A DNA stretch of 64,000 nt from Candidatus Scalindua sediminis (GTDB taxonomy: Bacteria > Planctomycetota > Brocadiia > Brocadiales > Scalinduaceae): contig VSDH01000006.1 of assembly GCA_008636105.1 (NCBI GenBank), positions 55,338-119,337 of the forward strand, read 5' to 3'. Made by a program: the position numbers and the translations under genes. Shown piece by piece: positions 7,481 through 16,501 of this stretch; positions within the stretch are counted from its first letter, which is position 1, and the number at the start of each line of letters is the position of its first letter. Under the pieces are notes generated by a model that saw only the letters and a list, made by a program, of their open reading frames with translations, searched no databases and was not told the origin of the DNA.

Positions 7481-8586
7481 TGTGAATCTCCCAAGACTTC
7501 TTGTAAATTCTTGATGAAGGTTTCCAGGTCTTCCATGGATATTTCACCCATATTTGCAATCCTGAAGATTTTTGCATTTAGTTGCCCCTGTCCGGCATAA
7601 ATGACGAAGCCTCTTTCCTTTAAACTATCGTGAAGTTGGGTGTATGTCATATTTTTGGGTAAATACAAAGCTGTGATAGTATTGGAAAGGAATTCGTCTG
7701 GTAATAAAAATTTAAGACCCAGTCTTTTGAATTCTTTCCGTAAAAACGTGGAAGCCTTTCTATACCGATTAATACGATTTTGTACGCCTTCTTCTAAAAA
7801 TTCGTCTAATGCCTCATCAAACGCATAAAATGTATGCACTGATGGCGTGAACGGGCATTCACCTTTTTCCTCTTGTTCGTCAAGTTGTGAAATAAGATTA
7901 AAATAGACAGAACGTGCGGGTATATTTCTTAGCCTTTTTACTTCATCTTGTTTTAGAATGACAAAGGATAACCCTGGTAATCCCTGAATGCATTTGTTTG
8001 CAGAGCCAACACATATATCAACGTTGTCATTGATCAAGTCTATCTCTTCACCACCGAGGCCACTGATTGAGTCTACGAGAAAAGTTCTGTCATATTTATT
8101 AGTTATTTCACCAATAGTATGAATCGGATTTAACAAACCTGTAGAGGTCTCATGGTGAACCATGGCAACCACTTCTATGTCTAAATCTTTTGAGATAGTA
8201 TTCTCTATTTGTTTTATATCTGGCTGCCTGCGCCAGTCATATTGAAGTTCAACCTTATCAATTTTATATGCGGAGGCAATACGTGATATCCTATCACCAT
8301 AAACACCATTATTTATAACCAAGAGCTTCTTCCCCTCACTTACCGAAGAGCAAACGCTGGCCTCCAGGGAAGCAGTGCCAGAGCCAGTAATGACAGTTGT
8401 AGTATAATTCCCATTTGAAGCAAAGGCCTGGAGAATTTTCTTGCGCACATTGCCCAGGATTATTGAAAATTCCTTCTCTCGGTGGCACATGTCACCTTTC
8501 AAGAGAGCATTCTTTACCCTCTCAGAAGTACATACAGGCCCTGGATTTAATAGAATCATCTTTTTCAATTCACAAATTCCTTCCAT
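7477..8586 (-). CDS. 2-aminoethylphosphonate-pyruvate transaminase-like enzyme (PhnW-like)
   Basis: This 369-residue class V PLP aminotransferase carries the PhnW-type start ILLNPGPVCTSERVKNALL, and ITGSGTASLEASV at about residues 66-78 for PLP phosphate binding. HHETSTGLLNPI and the aspartate in LVDSISGLGG follow, then the Schiff-base lysine in GSANKCIQGLPG near residue 204. In phosphonate pathways the enzyme converts phosphonoacetaldehyde to 2-aminoethylphosphonate using an amino donor. It lies directly between the split decarboxylase genes and the cytidylyltransferase. The ATG at 8586 lacks a good ribosome binding site. A TTG at 8568 is preceded by AAGGA at better spacing and may be the real start. 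Confidence 0.82.
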   Translation of the reverse strand: MEGICELKKMILLNPGPVCTSERVKNALLKGDMCHREKEFSIILGNVRKKILQAFASNGNYTTTVITGSGTASLEASVCSSVSEGKKLLVINNGVYGDRISRIASAYKIDKVELQYDWRRQPDIKQIENTISKDLDIEVVAMVHHETSTGLLNPIHTIGEITNKYDRTFLVDSISGLGGEEIDLINDNVDICVGSANKCIQGLPGLSFVILKQDEVKRLRNIPARSVYFNLISQLDEQEEKGECPFTPSVHTFYAFDEALDEFLEEGVQNRINRYRKASTFLRKEFKRLGLKFLLPDEFLSNTITALYLPKNMTYTQLHDSLKERGFVIYAGQGQLNAKIFRIANMGEISMEDLETFIKNLQEVLGDSQ

Positions 8587-8632
8587 TGGTTACTACGCAG
8601 CCACAAAGACACGAAGAAGCCTTAACAGTAGG

Positions 8633-8691
8633 GTGGATTAAGCCCTGTGGAGTAATATCAATATAGTATTTACTCAACAGGGCGAATCCAC
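8633..8691. repeat. Imperfect inverted repeat in the phosphonate operon
   Basis: GTGGATT, GCCCTGT and GAGTAA on the left arm are mirrored by TTTACTC, ACAGGGC and AATCCAC on the right arm, enclosing about ten bases. It lies in the 327-base gap between the decarboxylase beta gene and the transaminase gene. It could be a transcript-stabilising hairpin or a small repeat element. Confidence 0.5.
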
Positions 8692-8820
8692 ATTTTTTCC
8701 TTTAGTTCATTCTTCGTTATTCGACATTCGATATTCATTATTTTAAGGATTTACCTGTCTAATTTCAGAATTCGGATTAAACCATCCTCAACTTTAGGTA
8801 TTTTAGTTCACTTGAATTCT

Positions 8821-8864
8821 GGATTCCCTGCGAGAGCAGGGGGCCTTCCTTTCGGAAGGAATCC
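8821..8864. repeat. Nested palindrome GGATTCC...GGAATCC
   Basis: Outer arms GGATTCC and GGAATCC enclose two inner hairpins, CCTGC/GCAGG and CCTTCC/GGAAGG. A similar start (GGATTCCCCGCGAAAGC) occurs at 20701, so this is one copy of a dispersed family. The rest of 8587-8913 shows no gene. Confidence 0.5.
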
Positions 8865-8913
8865 AAGTTTTGTTTTGTGTAGCAAAAAACATAAATTAGC
8901 GACTGGAAGAGAG

Positions 8914-9474
8914 CTAATTTATAGCAGACATAAACCGTTCTTTGATATGTTCAGGACTGTAGGTTACCCTGCCAATTTCACTTTGTCTGTCATTCTTAGA
9001 TATTTTAACGAGAAGGAATGAGGGACCATCGCTTTCCAAAAGTTTTACCATTTCTTTTCTTAATACCTCAGTACTTGTTACCTTTTTGACACAGGTATAC
9101 CTGGCTGATTTTGCAATATCTTCAAGTCTAATTTTATCAGAAAAAGTTGGCTGGCTTCCTGTCGAGGCATATACTTCATTATCAAATACGATATGCAAGA
9201 AATTTTTAGGCCGGAGAGCTCCTATCATCGTTAAAGAACCTAGATTCATAAGCAAATTTCCATCGCCATCAAAAATTATTACCTTTCTTGATGATTTATT
9301 CAATGCAATTCCCAATCCAATTGATGATGCCAGGCCCATAGACCCTATCATGTAAAAGTTTTCTACCCTATCTCTTATTAAAAAGGTTTCTCTGCTTATC
9401 ATACCGTTGGCACAAATAACCAACTGATCTTTTAATAATTCTGTTATCGTTGTTATTGCTTCACTATAATTCAA
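8914..9474 (-). CDS. TPP-dependent decarboxylase, beta subunit (phosphonopyruvate/sulfopyruvate type)
   Basis: This 186-residue protein is the PP (cofactor-binding) half of a split thiamine-diphosphate decarboxylase. The metal/TPP motif begins with GDGN at residues 70-73 and ends with N99 in HIVFDNEVYAS. SMGLASSIGLGIAL before it is also typical. Length and split resemble sulfopyruvate decarboxylase ComE, while single-chain phosphonopyruvate decarboxylases are about 380 residues. Its start overlaps the alpha gene by ATGA (9471-9474), so the two are translationally coupled. With a PhnW-like transaminase downstream, phosphonopyruvate to phosphonoacetaldehyde is the better guess. Sulfopyruvate remains possible. 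Confidence 0.8.
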   Translation of the reverse strand: MNYSEAITTITELLKDQLVICANGMISRETFLIRDRVENFYMIGSMGLASSIGLGIALNKSSRKVIIFDGDGNLLMNLGSLTMIGALRPKNFLHIVFDNEVYASTGSQPTFSDKIRLEDIAKSARYTCVKKVTSTEVLRKEMVKLLESDGPSFLLVKISKNDRQSEIGRVTYSPEHIKERFMSAIN

Positions 9475-9962
9475 TCAATTATTCCTTTTTTAAGAAAAAG
9501 GGCTACAGGTTCTTTTTTTTCAGAGACATATTTATATGACATATTTATGAGTTCTTTAGTATTATCTACATCAAAAATGTGGTGTGAAATACCTACCGTA
9601 TCAAGAAGTTTGATGCATGCCTTGCCCATTACCAGATGTTCTGGGGCATCCAGACCATCACAACCTCTCCATGTTACTATCAACAGGCAAGGAAGCTTAT
9701 AAATGAGGTTTAAAGAAGTAAGTGCATCCAAACATTGGCCAAGACCTGAATTTTGCATTAACACGGCAGGCTTTTTTCCTGCCATATATGCGCCGCTTGC
9801 AATTCCAATTGCAACGTCTTCCCTTACAGATGGTATATAAGTAACGTCAGGCCTGTTTGTAAGAGACGTAATCAGGTTACCAATAATTGAACATGGTACA
9901 CCCGTAAAAAAATCATATCCGGTGTCTATTAATTCCTGTGCAAAATCCCCTGATTTAAGCAA
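9471..9962 (-). CDS. TPP-dependent decarboxylase, alpha subunit (phosphonopyruvate/sulfopyruvate type)
   Basis: This 163-residue protein is the PYR half of the split decarboxylase. It contains the TGVPCSIIGNL signature (about residues 20-29) seen in phosphonopyruvate and sulfopyruvate decarboxylases. VREDVAIGIASGAYMAG supplies the catalytic glutamate at residue 48, and QNSGLGQCLDALTSL follows. The start is a TTG directly preceded by an in-frame TAA, so the protein cannot extend upstream. No clear ribosome binding site is visible. It is the first gene of the minus-strand operon, and a good promoter lies about 60 bases upstream. PEP mutase, which would supply phosphonopyruvate, is absent from the window. 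Confidence 0.8.
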   Translation of the reverse strand: MLKSGDFAQELIDTGYDFFTGVPCSIIGNLITSLTNRPDVTYIPSVREDVAIGIASGAYMAGKKPAVLMQNSGLGQCLDALTSLNLIYKLPCLLIVTWRGCDGLDAPEHLVMGKACIKLLDTVGISHHIFDVDNTKELINMSYKYVSEKKEPVALFLKKGIID

Positions 9963-10025
9963 TTAACTATTTTGATATTTGAGTTAAAAATGTGAGTTCT
10001 TTAATATATAAAGAAATTAAATTAG

Positions 10026-10054
10026 AAAATAAACGATGCACATATGACTGTCAA
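10026..10054 (-). promoter_or_regulatory. Sigma-70-type promoter for the phosphonate operon
   Basis: Read on the minus strand, TTGACA (10054-10049), a 17-base spacer and TATTTT (10031-10026) form a good housekeeping promoter. Transcription would start near 10019, leaving about 57 bases before the TTG at 9962. The rest of 9963-10250 shows no gene. Confidence 0.55.
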
Positions 10055-10250
10055 GATTAAAAAGCCGTTGGTTTTGCTGCTTGCCCGGTAAAAAATTTAC
10101 AGAATGTGTTTTCTCGTGACCGGACATATACTTATGCACCTTGTTTCAATAATGTAGTTCATTTGAAAAACGGGGTTTACAAAGTTTTTACAATAAGCTA
10201 TAAAATTAGCTCCTTTTCAATCATTTAAAGTATATAAGGAAGAACCGTAA

Positions 10251-11636
10251 TTGAGATCGAAGATACGCACTGTACAACCAAAGCCTCTTTTCTTAAATAA
10301 TGAGAATGTGTGCATTGCCACAGACTTTTATCAGTTGACAATGGCTGCTGGCTATTTTGATTGTAAGAGGAACCATACATCAACTTTTGAATTATTTGTA
10401 AGAAGCTTGCCTGAACATCGTTCTTATCTGATTACGGCAGGGTTAGAACAGGCTATTCACTATCTTAAAAATCTTAAATTTACAGGAATGTATTTGAAAT
10501 ACTTAAAGAATCTCCCTATTTTCAAAAACGTAAGCAGGGGGTTTTTTGATTATCTCCGCAACCTTAGATTTAGCGGAGACCTGTATGCTGTTCCTGAAGG
10601 TACGGTTGTTTTTGCAAATGAACCTATTCTAAGAGTAACGGCTCCTATGATTGAGGCACAAATAATCGAAACGTACCTTTTGTCAGTGATAAATTATCAA
10701 ACACTTGTTGCTACTAAGGCGTCAAGGGTTGTACATGCAGCTAAAGGTAAAGACGTAATTGATTTTGGCACAAGGCGAGCACATGGTCCACAGGCAGGGG
10801 TACTGGCTGCAAGGGCGTGTTTTATTGGAGGTTGTGTTGGCACTTCTAACGTTCTCGCAGCTTACGAATTAGGGATACCAGCTGTAGGTACTATGGCTCA
10901 CTCGTGGGTCATGGCTTACGATGACGAATATGAATCTTATAAAGATTTTCGCAAGATTTTTCCCCACGACACGGTTCTCTTAATTGATACTTATGACACC
11001 GTTATCGGTTCGCGACTAGCAACGAAGATCGGAAAAAAACTGAAAGGGATCAGATTAGATAGTGGAAATATTACGCTTTTAAGTAAAAGAGTACGAAAAA
11101 TTTTAGATGACGCTGGCCTTAAACATGCTAAGATTGTAGCAAGTGGTGATTTAAACGAGTATAAAATCTCTGAGATGCTTAATAAAGGTGCACCTGTAGA
11201 TTCATTTGGAGTAGGCACAGAGATGGTCACATCAAAGGACGCGCCAGCACTTGGTGGTATTTATAAGCTGGTAGAGCAGGAAAAAGAGGGAAGGTTGATA
11301 CCAAAAATGAAATTTAGCGAAGATAAGGCCACATATCCGGCAAAAAAACAAGTTTACCGTATTTACGATAATAACGGAAGATTTAAAAAGGATATAGTAG
11401 GTTTAATCGATGAAAAGTTTAATACTGAAGGCCTCTTATTACGTGTTATAAAGAATGGAAAGGTTTTATATAAAACGCCAACTATTCAAGAGATACAGAA
11501 GGTTGCAAAAAGAAATATCTCTCTGCTCCCGGACAGATTTAAGAGATTGGATTGTAAGGCATCGTATCCAGTAACAGTTAGTGGAAGATTAAGACGAATT
11601 AGAGACAAGACAAAGAGAAGCTTAGGTACTTCGTGA
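10251..11636 (+). CDS. pncB: Nicotinate phosphoribosyltransferase
   Basis: The 461-residue enzyme converts nicotinate and PRPP to nicotinate mononucleotide in NAD salvage. Family motifs are clear: ATDFYQLTMAAGYF (about residues 23-36), FELFVRSLPEHRSYLITAGLE, the DFGTRRAHGPQAG loop near residue 172, GTMAHSWVMAY, and IRLDSGNITLL plus DSFGVGTEMVTS for substrate binding. The start is a TTG at 10251 with AAGGAAG about 8 bases before it. nadE follows 131 bases downstream on the same strand, so the two genes form a nicotinate-to-NAD module with only NadD missing. Confidence 0.93.
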   Translation: MRSKIRTVQPKPLFLNNENVCIATDFYQLTMAAGYFDCKRNHTSTFELFVRSLPEHRSYLITAGLEQAIHYLKNLKFTGMYLKYLKNLPIFKNVSRGFFDYLRNLRFSGDLYAVPEGTVVFANEPILRVTAPMIEAQIIETYLLSVINYQTLVATKASRVVHAAKGKDVIDFGTRRAHGPQAGVLAARACFIGGCVGTSNVLAAYELGIPAVGTMAHSWVMAYDDEYESYKDFRKIFPHDTVLLIDTYDTVIGSRLATKIGKKLKGIRLDSGNITLLSKRVRKILDDAGLKHAKIVASGDLNEYKISEMLNKGAPVDSFGVGTEMVTSKDAPALGGIYKLVEQEKEGRLIPKMKFSEDKATYPAKKQVYRIYDNNGRFKKDIVGLIDEKFNTEGLLLRVIKNGKVLYKTPTIQEIQKVAKRNISLLPDRFKRLDCKASYPVTVSGRLRRIRDKTKRSLGTS

Positions 11637-11767
11637 AAATTGGAATGTATTCTCAATGCTTGTTTGATCGAATATCCGGCATCCAGTTTTAAGAAACCAG
11701 TTGTTAGAGAGGCAATAGGAAACGGTTTAAAGAACCCTTTAAAATCAATAATATAGTACGAGACGTT

Positions 11768-13444
11768 ATGAAGATATGCTTGGCACAAATAAATCCGACT
11801 GTCGGTGCATTTAAGCAGAACGTAAGTAAAATCTGCAGGTTCATAAATGTTGCCAAGAAGAGAGGGGCTGATCTGGTTGTATTTCCAGAGATGTGTATTG
11901 TAGGCTATCCTCCAAGGGACTTATTGGAAATCTCTGGATTTGTTGATAGCAATCTAAAGGCACTGGAAGAGGTAAAAAATAATGTCATTGGCATTTCAGT
12001 TATTGTTGGTTTTGTTGACAGGAATTTGGCCGAGCGTGGTAAACCTCTATATAATGCTGCCGCACACATATGTAACAAAAATATCATATCCAAACATTAT
12101 AAATCTTTACTACCTACGTATGATGTGTTTGATGAGGATAGATACTTTGAACCGACTCACGACATTTCGATGGCAATGATATCTGGTAAAAGATTCGGCA
12201 TCTCCATTTGCGAGGATACGTGGGGAGTCGATGTAATATGGCCAAGAACTATTTACCATAAGAATCCTGTTCAAAGTATGATAAAGCAAGGTGCGGAAAT
12301 CATTATAAATATTTCAGCTTCACCCTTTACTATTGGCAAACAGAGCGTAAGATTGAAGATGCTGACCGACCATGCAGAAAGGCACAAAGTTCCACTTATC
12401 TATGTGAATCAAGTTGGTGGTAATGATGATTTAGTTTTCGATGGTAACAGCTTGGTTATTAATAAAAAAGGAGTTATTGTATGTGAAGCCTCAGCCTTTG
12501 AAGAAGACTTGCTGACGGTTGAGTTCAGAGATTCTGACGTAAGTGTAGTGGAAGACAAATTGACGTCTGTTAGAAGGAGGAGTCAAATCGTTGTCAGTGA
12601 AAATGAAATTGACTCAGTCTATAAGGCGTTGATTATGGGTACGCGAGACTATGTTAAAAAGTGTGGATTCAAAAAGGTAGTAATTGGCCTCAGTGGGGGG
12701 ATAGATTCTGCTGTTACGGCTGTGATTGCTGTCAAGGCACTTGGCAAGGATAAGGTACTTGGTGTTACGATGCCATCGAGCTTCTCATCTAAGGGTAGCA
12801 TAACGGATTCAAAAAAGCTTGCCAAGAAACTTGGAATTGGTTGCAAGATTATACCAATAAAGTCTATCTACAATGCATATATGAAGACTATGAGTGGAAT
12901 ATTTTCTAGGCTGCCATTTGATGTTACAGAAGAGAACTTGCAGGCAAGGATAAGAGGTAAGATCCTGATGGCAATTTCAAATAAGTATGGATACATGGTG
13001 TTAACAACTGGAAATAAGTCGGAACTCGCTATCGGTTACTGCACTTTATATGGTGATATGTGTGGTGGTTTAGCAGTGATATCAGATATTCCGAAGACGA
13101 TGGTCTATGATCTAGCCAGATACATCAACCGTAGAAAGGAAATAATTCCCAAAAGCACTATTGAAAAGCCTCCATCAGCCGAGTTAAGACCGAATCAAAA
13201 AGATCAGGATTCGTTGCCACCATATGATATTCTAGACGGCATATTAAAGGCCTATGTTGAAGAATCTAAGGATGTAAATGATATTGTAGCTCTGGGATAT
13301 AATGAATCACTTGTTCGAGATATTATTAAAAAGGTTGATAAGAACGAGTATAAAAGAAAACAGGCTGCCCCGGGACTCAAGGTTACTACAAAGGCATTTG
13401 GAACAGGCAGGAGGATGCCTCTCGCACAATTATACACAAGATAG
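11768..13444 (+). CDS. nadE: Glutamine-dependent NAD(+) synthase
   Basis: This two-domain enzyme of 558 residues amidates deamido-NAD. The N-terminal nitrilase-type glutaminase domain (residues 1 to about 265) has the catalytic triad E41 (FPEMCIVGYPP), K112 (HYKSLLPTYDVFDE) and C148 (ISICEDTWG). The C-terminal synthetase domain carries the ATP pyrophosphatase loop SGGIDS at residues 309-314 and TTGNKSELAIGYCTLYGDM. Length and order match the glutamine-dependent NadE class. It follows pncB on the same strand. Confidence 0.95.
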   Translation: MKICLAQINPTVGAFKQNVSKICRFINVAKKRGADLVVFPEMCIVGYPPRDLLEISGFVDSNLKALEEVKNNVIGISVIVGFVDRNLAERGKPLYNAAAHICNKNIISKHYKSLLPTYDVFDEDRYFEPTHDISMAMISGKRFGISICEDTWGVDVIWPRTIYHKNPVQSMIKQGAEIIINISASPFTIGKQSVRLKMLTDHAERHKVPLIYVNQVGGNDDLVFDGNSLVINKKGVIVCEASAFEEDLLTVEFRDSDVSVVEDKLTSVRRRSQIVVSENEIDSVYKALIMGTRDYVKKCGFKKVVIGLSGGIDSAVTAVIAVKALGKDKVLGVTMPSSFSSKGSITDSKKLAKKLGIGCKIIPIKSIYNAYMKTMSGIFSRLPFDVTEENLQARIRGKILMAISNKYGYMVLTTGNKSELAIGYCTLYGDMCGGLAVISDIPKTMVYDLARYINRRKEIIPKSTIEKPPSAELRPNQKDQDSLPPYDILDGILKAYVEESKDVNDIVALGYNESLVRDIIKKVDKNEYKRKQAAPGLKVTTKAFGTGRRMPLAQLYTR

Positions 13445-13542
13445 AAAAAGAATAATTTTTAGAAAAATAATGTGTTCCTATTATTCCTAATTCTACTTGC
13501 TATTTATCGCTGTGGGTATCATAGTGAGACAGTCAACGTAAA

Positions 13543-14697
13543 ATGGGTAAGAGACAGGAAGCAAAAATTGATAAGGCCACGATCCTCGTTGTTGATGATA
13601 ACGAGTTGAATCGTGATGTCCTTCACGCCTTGATTATGGCTCTTGGACATGTCCCACTTCTTGCAGAGAACGGACTTTATGCACTAACCCAGATGGAAAA
13701 ACAACCTCCTGACCTTGTCCTACTCGATATTCTCATGCCGGAAATGGATGGATACAAAGTCTTGAACCATATGAAAAACGATAGTTTCCTGCGTAACATT
13801 CCGGTCATCATAATTTCAGCCGTCAATGAGATGGAGAGTGTTGTACAGTGCATCGAAATGGGTGCAGACGATTATATGGTCAAACCATTCGACCCCACGC
13901 TGCTCGGGGCAAGAATTGGTGCGTGCCTGGAGAAAAAACGCTTGCGCGACCAGAAAGACAACTACTTCAAACAGATTGAAGACTATAATCTGAAACTGGA
14001 AGAACGCGTCCATGAGCAGGTGCAGCAAATCACTGTCGCTCAACAAGCTACAATCTTTGCATTGGCAAAACTTGCCGCATCGCGCAACTTAGAAACCGGA
14101 GAGCATCTTCAAAGGATGTGCGAATACAGCAGAGTGCTCAGTGAGAAGCTTCGATTGCTTCCTAAGTATGCATCCGTAATCGATGAAGACTTTATCAGGA
14201 ATATTTACGCCGCCTCACCGCTTCACGACATCGGTAAAGTTGCTATTCCAGATAGAATACTTCTAAAGATAGACAAACTGACTGAAGAAGAATATAACAT
14301 CATGAAAACTCATACTATCATAGGTGGTAAGACGCTAAGGGAAGTAGACCAACAGCATCCTGGAAATGATTTTGTACACGTAGGTATCGAAATTGCTGAA
14401 ACTCATCATGAGAGGTGGGATGGCAATGGGTACCCGTATGGACTTGCTGGAGAGGATATTCCGTTGGCTGGGAGAATCCTTGCACTGGGAGATGTCTACG
14501 ATGCACAGACTTCCGAGCGCGTCTACAAAGAGGCTTTTTCTCATGATAGGAGCCGGGAGATTATACTCAGTGGTAGCGGGAAGAACTTCGATTCAGACAT
14601 AGTAGAGGCATTTGTTTCAGCAGAAGATGAATTCATTGCTATCAGCAAGCGCTACGTTGACATCGAAAAAGAAACAACTTTTCTGTCGAAAAGATAA
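13543..14697 (+). CDS. Response regulator with HD-GYP c-di-GMP phosphodiesterase domain
   Basis: The 384-residue protein has a receiver domain (about residues 12-130, phospho-acceptor D62 in LLDILMPEMDG, K in YMVKPFD). A coiled-coil linker (about 130-165) and an HD-GYP domain follow. The catalytic HD pair is H228-D229 in SPLHDIGKVAIPD, and the GYP motif is GNGYP at 294-298 within HHERWDGNGYP. HD-GYP domains degrade cyclic di-GMP and often control motility and attachment. No cognate kinase is adjacent. Base use is somewhat more GC-rich than in the neighbouring nadE. Confidence 0.92.
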   Translation: MGKRQEAKIDKATILVVDDNELNRDVLHALIMALGHVPLLAENGLYALTQMEKQPPDLVLLDILMPEMDGYKVLNHMKNDSFLRNIPVIIISAVNEMESVVQCIEMGADDYMVKPFDPTLLGARIGACLEKKRLRDQKDNYFKQIEDYNLKLEERVHEQVQQITVAQQATIFALAKLAASRNLETGEHLQRMCEYSRVLSEKLRLLPKYASVIDEDFIRNIYAASPLHDIGKVAIPDRILLKIDKLTEEEYNIMKTHTIIGGKTLREVDQQHPGNDFVHVGIEIAETHHERWDGNGYPYGLAGEDIPLAGRILALGDVYDAQTSERVYKEAFSHDRSREIILSGSGKNFDSDIVEAFVSAEDEFIAISKRYVDIEKETTFLSKR

Positions 14698-14853
14698 TAC
14701 ACACACCTTGTTCATTTACTGACCTCTACCATCAACGTATTTACGTCTTCCTTTCTTAATATTCCCCTTTCCAATATAACTCACATTTTTTCATCGTGGC
14801 GTTCCAAAAAGGACTTAGATGCTTATTTTGTTATTTTTGATTGCGGCTAAATA

Positions 14854-14862
14854 TGCTATAAT
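14854..14862 (+). promoter_or_regulatory. Extended -10 promoter element
   Basis: TGCTATAAT forms an extended -10 (TGnTATAAT). A T-rich -35 region lies 17 bases upstream. It sits about 110 bases before the cupin gene and would drive the cupin-amrS-SAM hydrolase-bioA-bioD run. The rest of the 277-base gap is empty. Confidence 0.45.
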
Positions 14863-14974
14863 TTGTCATTGCTAATACGATCTCTTAAATAAAAACAAAA
14901 AATGCAAAAATGCGATTAAACAAAGGTATGTTGCAAAAACACAGCCTCCAAATACATTGAAGAGGTATAAGATT

Positions 14975-15370
14975 ATGCCGATACCGAAGCCTAATATAAG
15001 AGAGGTAAGTCCTCCGTGGGGTAAATGGGAGGTATTATTGGACGAACCCAATTATAAGGTAAAGAGGATAACTGTGTTACCAGGAAAAAGACTGAGTTAT
15101 CAAAAACACTTCAAGAGAAATGAACACTGGGTGGTGGTTGAGGGAAAGGCTGTAGTAACACTGGATGGTAAAGAAATTGATCTCGTTAAAGGAGAAACAA
15201 TAGATATACCTAAAGAAGCGGCACACCGTATAGCTAATAATGATGACAAGCAATTGACGTTTATAGAGATACAACTTGGTGAATATTTCGGAGAAGATGA
15301 CATTATTCGCTTGGAAGATGACTACGGGAGGGTATCAACTTCTGGTGTAAAAAAAAGAAGCAAGGAATAA
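14975..15370 (+). CDS. Cupin-domain protein, mannose-6-phosphate isomerase type II-like
   Basis: This 131-residue single cupin matches the C-terminal domain of bifunctional mannose-1-phosphate guanylyltransferase/isomerases. It contains PPWGKWEVLLDEPNYKVKRI, then PGKRLSYQKHFKRNEHWVVVEG (cupin motif 1 with H and E metal ligands) and PKEAAHRIAN (motif 2). The ATG at 14975 has GAGG about 9 bases upstream. A TTG at 14957 would add six residues. A stand-alone version may isomerise a sugar phosphate or only bind one. It is followed after 6 bases by the radical SAM gene. Confidence 0.8.
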   Translation: MPIPKPNIREVSPPWGKWEVLLDEPNYKVKRITVLPGKRLSYQKHFKRNEHWVVVEGKAVVTLDGKEIDLVKGETIDIPKEAAHRIANNDDKQLTFIEIQLGEYFGEDDIIRLEDDYGRVSTSGVKKRSKE

Positions 15371-15376
15371 ATTAGA

Positions 15377-16471
15377 ATGAAACATGAAGCATTATTTTAT
15401 CAGTCAAAAAACGAAACCAAGGTCAGTTGTTACCTGTGTCCTCATAAATGCGTAATCGCAAATGGTAAATTAGGTTACTGTGGGGTAAGAAAGAATATTG
15501 ATGGTAAACTGTATTCTATGATTTACGGGGAAGTTTCATCAGCATGTGCTGACGCAATAGAGAAGAAACCTTTATACCACTTTTACCCTGGCAGTTACAC
15601 CTATTCAATAGGTTCTCTTGGTTGTAATATGCGTTGTCGTCATTGCCAGAATTGGGAGATAGCATATTCCCGCATTGATGATAGTGACAGAGGCACATCA
15701 TATGTCTCTCCAGAAGAGCTGATAACTCTTACGCTTGAAAACAAATGCAAGGGAATTTCGTGGACTTATAATGAGCCGACTATATGGATGGAGTATGCTA
15801 TTGATGGTGCAAGACTGGCAAAAGAAAATGGACTATACACCGTTTTTGTGACAAACGGATATGTAGAACTAGAAGCATTGGATGCAATTGGACCTTATTT
15901 AGATGCTTATAGAGTCGACATAAAAGGTTTTGATAGTTACAAAACAAAAGAAACTTCAGACACTGAAATTAAAGTCAGTGCAGAACTCCAGGATTCAAGA
16001 CATTGTTTCTACAGGGATGTTGCTAATGTAAAGAGCGTAAAACCAATTTTAGAAGCTACAATTAGAGCAAAGTCAAAGTGGAACATGCATGTGGAGATTA
16101 TAACCAACGTAGTACCTGATTATAATGATGATACTGAAGAATTACATGAGATTGCTCGATGGATAGTACAAAATCTTGGAGATATGACGCCATGGCATTT
16201 GAGTAGGTTTTATCCGTATCTTGAGTTGTCACATGTTCCACCGACTCCGGTTTCTACATTAGAATTGGCAAGAAAAATAGGGGTTGAAGAAGGTCTTAAA
16301 TTTGTTTATACAGGAAACGTTCCTGGACATAAGTGGGAAAATACTTATTGCTATGGTTGTGGAAAAATGTTAGTAGAAAGAGTCGGCTTTTATGTTAAAA
16401 CATTCGAAATAAAAAACGGGATCTGTACAAAATGTGAATCCAAGATTCCTATTGTTGGGGCTTTTGGATAA
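15377..16471 (+). CDS. amrS: AmmeMemoRadiSam-system radical SAM enzyme (AmrS-like)
   Basis: The 364-residue protein has the radical SAM cluster motif CxxxCxxC as C83, C87 and C90 in SLGCNMRCRHCQNW. N-terminal cysteines lie in CYLCPHKC and LGYCGVRKN, and a C-terminal zinc-ribbon pair is in CYGCGKM and CTKCESK. This is the layout of the AmrS/PflA-like family, usually co-occurring with AMMECR1 and Memo domains, neither of which is adjacent here. TYNEPTIW is another family hallmark. Its reaction is not well established. It lies between the cupin and SAM hydrolase genes, so two consecutive genes use S-adenosylmethionine. Confidence 0.88.
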   Translation: MKHEALFYQSKNETKVSCYLCPHKCVIANGKLGYCGVRKNIDGKLYSMIYGEVSSACADAIEKKPLYHFYPGSYTYSIGSLGCNMRCRHCQNWEIAYSRIDDSDRGTSYVSPEELITLTLENKCKGISWTYNEPTIWMEYAIDGARLAKENGLYTVFVTNGYVELEALDAIGPYLDAYRVDIKGFDSYKTKETSDTEIKVSAELQDSRHCFYRDVANVKSVKPILEATIRAKSKWNMHVEIITNVVPDYNDDTEELHEIARWIVQNLGDMTPWHLSRFYPYLELSHVPPTPVSTLELARKIGVEEGLKFVYTGNVPGHKWENTYCYGCGKMLVERVGFYVKTFEIKNGICTKCESKIPIVGAFG

Positions 16472-16501
16472 CCTTCTAAATTTTAGTTAAAAAGTTGTTA
16501 C

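Noticed and set aside
8914..9962. Naming the split decarboxylase ComDE (coenzyme M synthesis)
   Set aside because: Subunit sizes fit, but the neighbours form a phosphonate-type set and no other coenzyme M gene is present. Kept only as an alternative.
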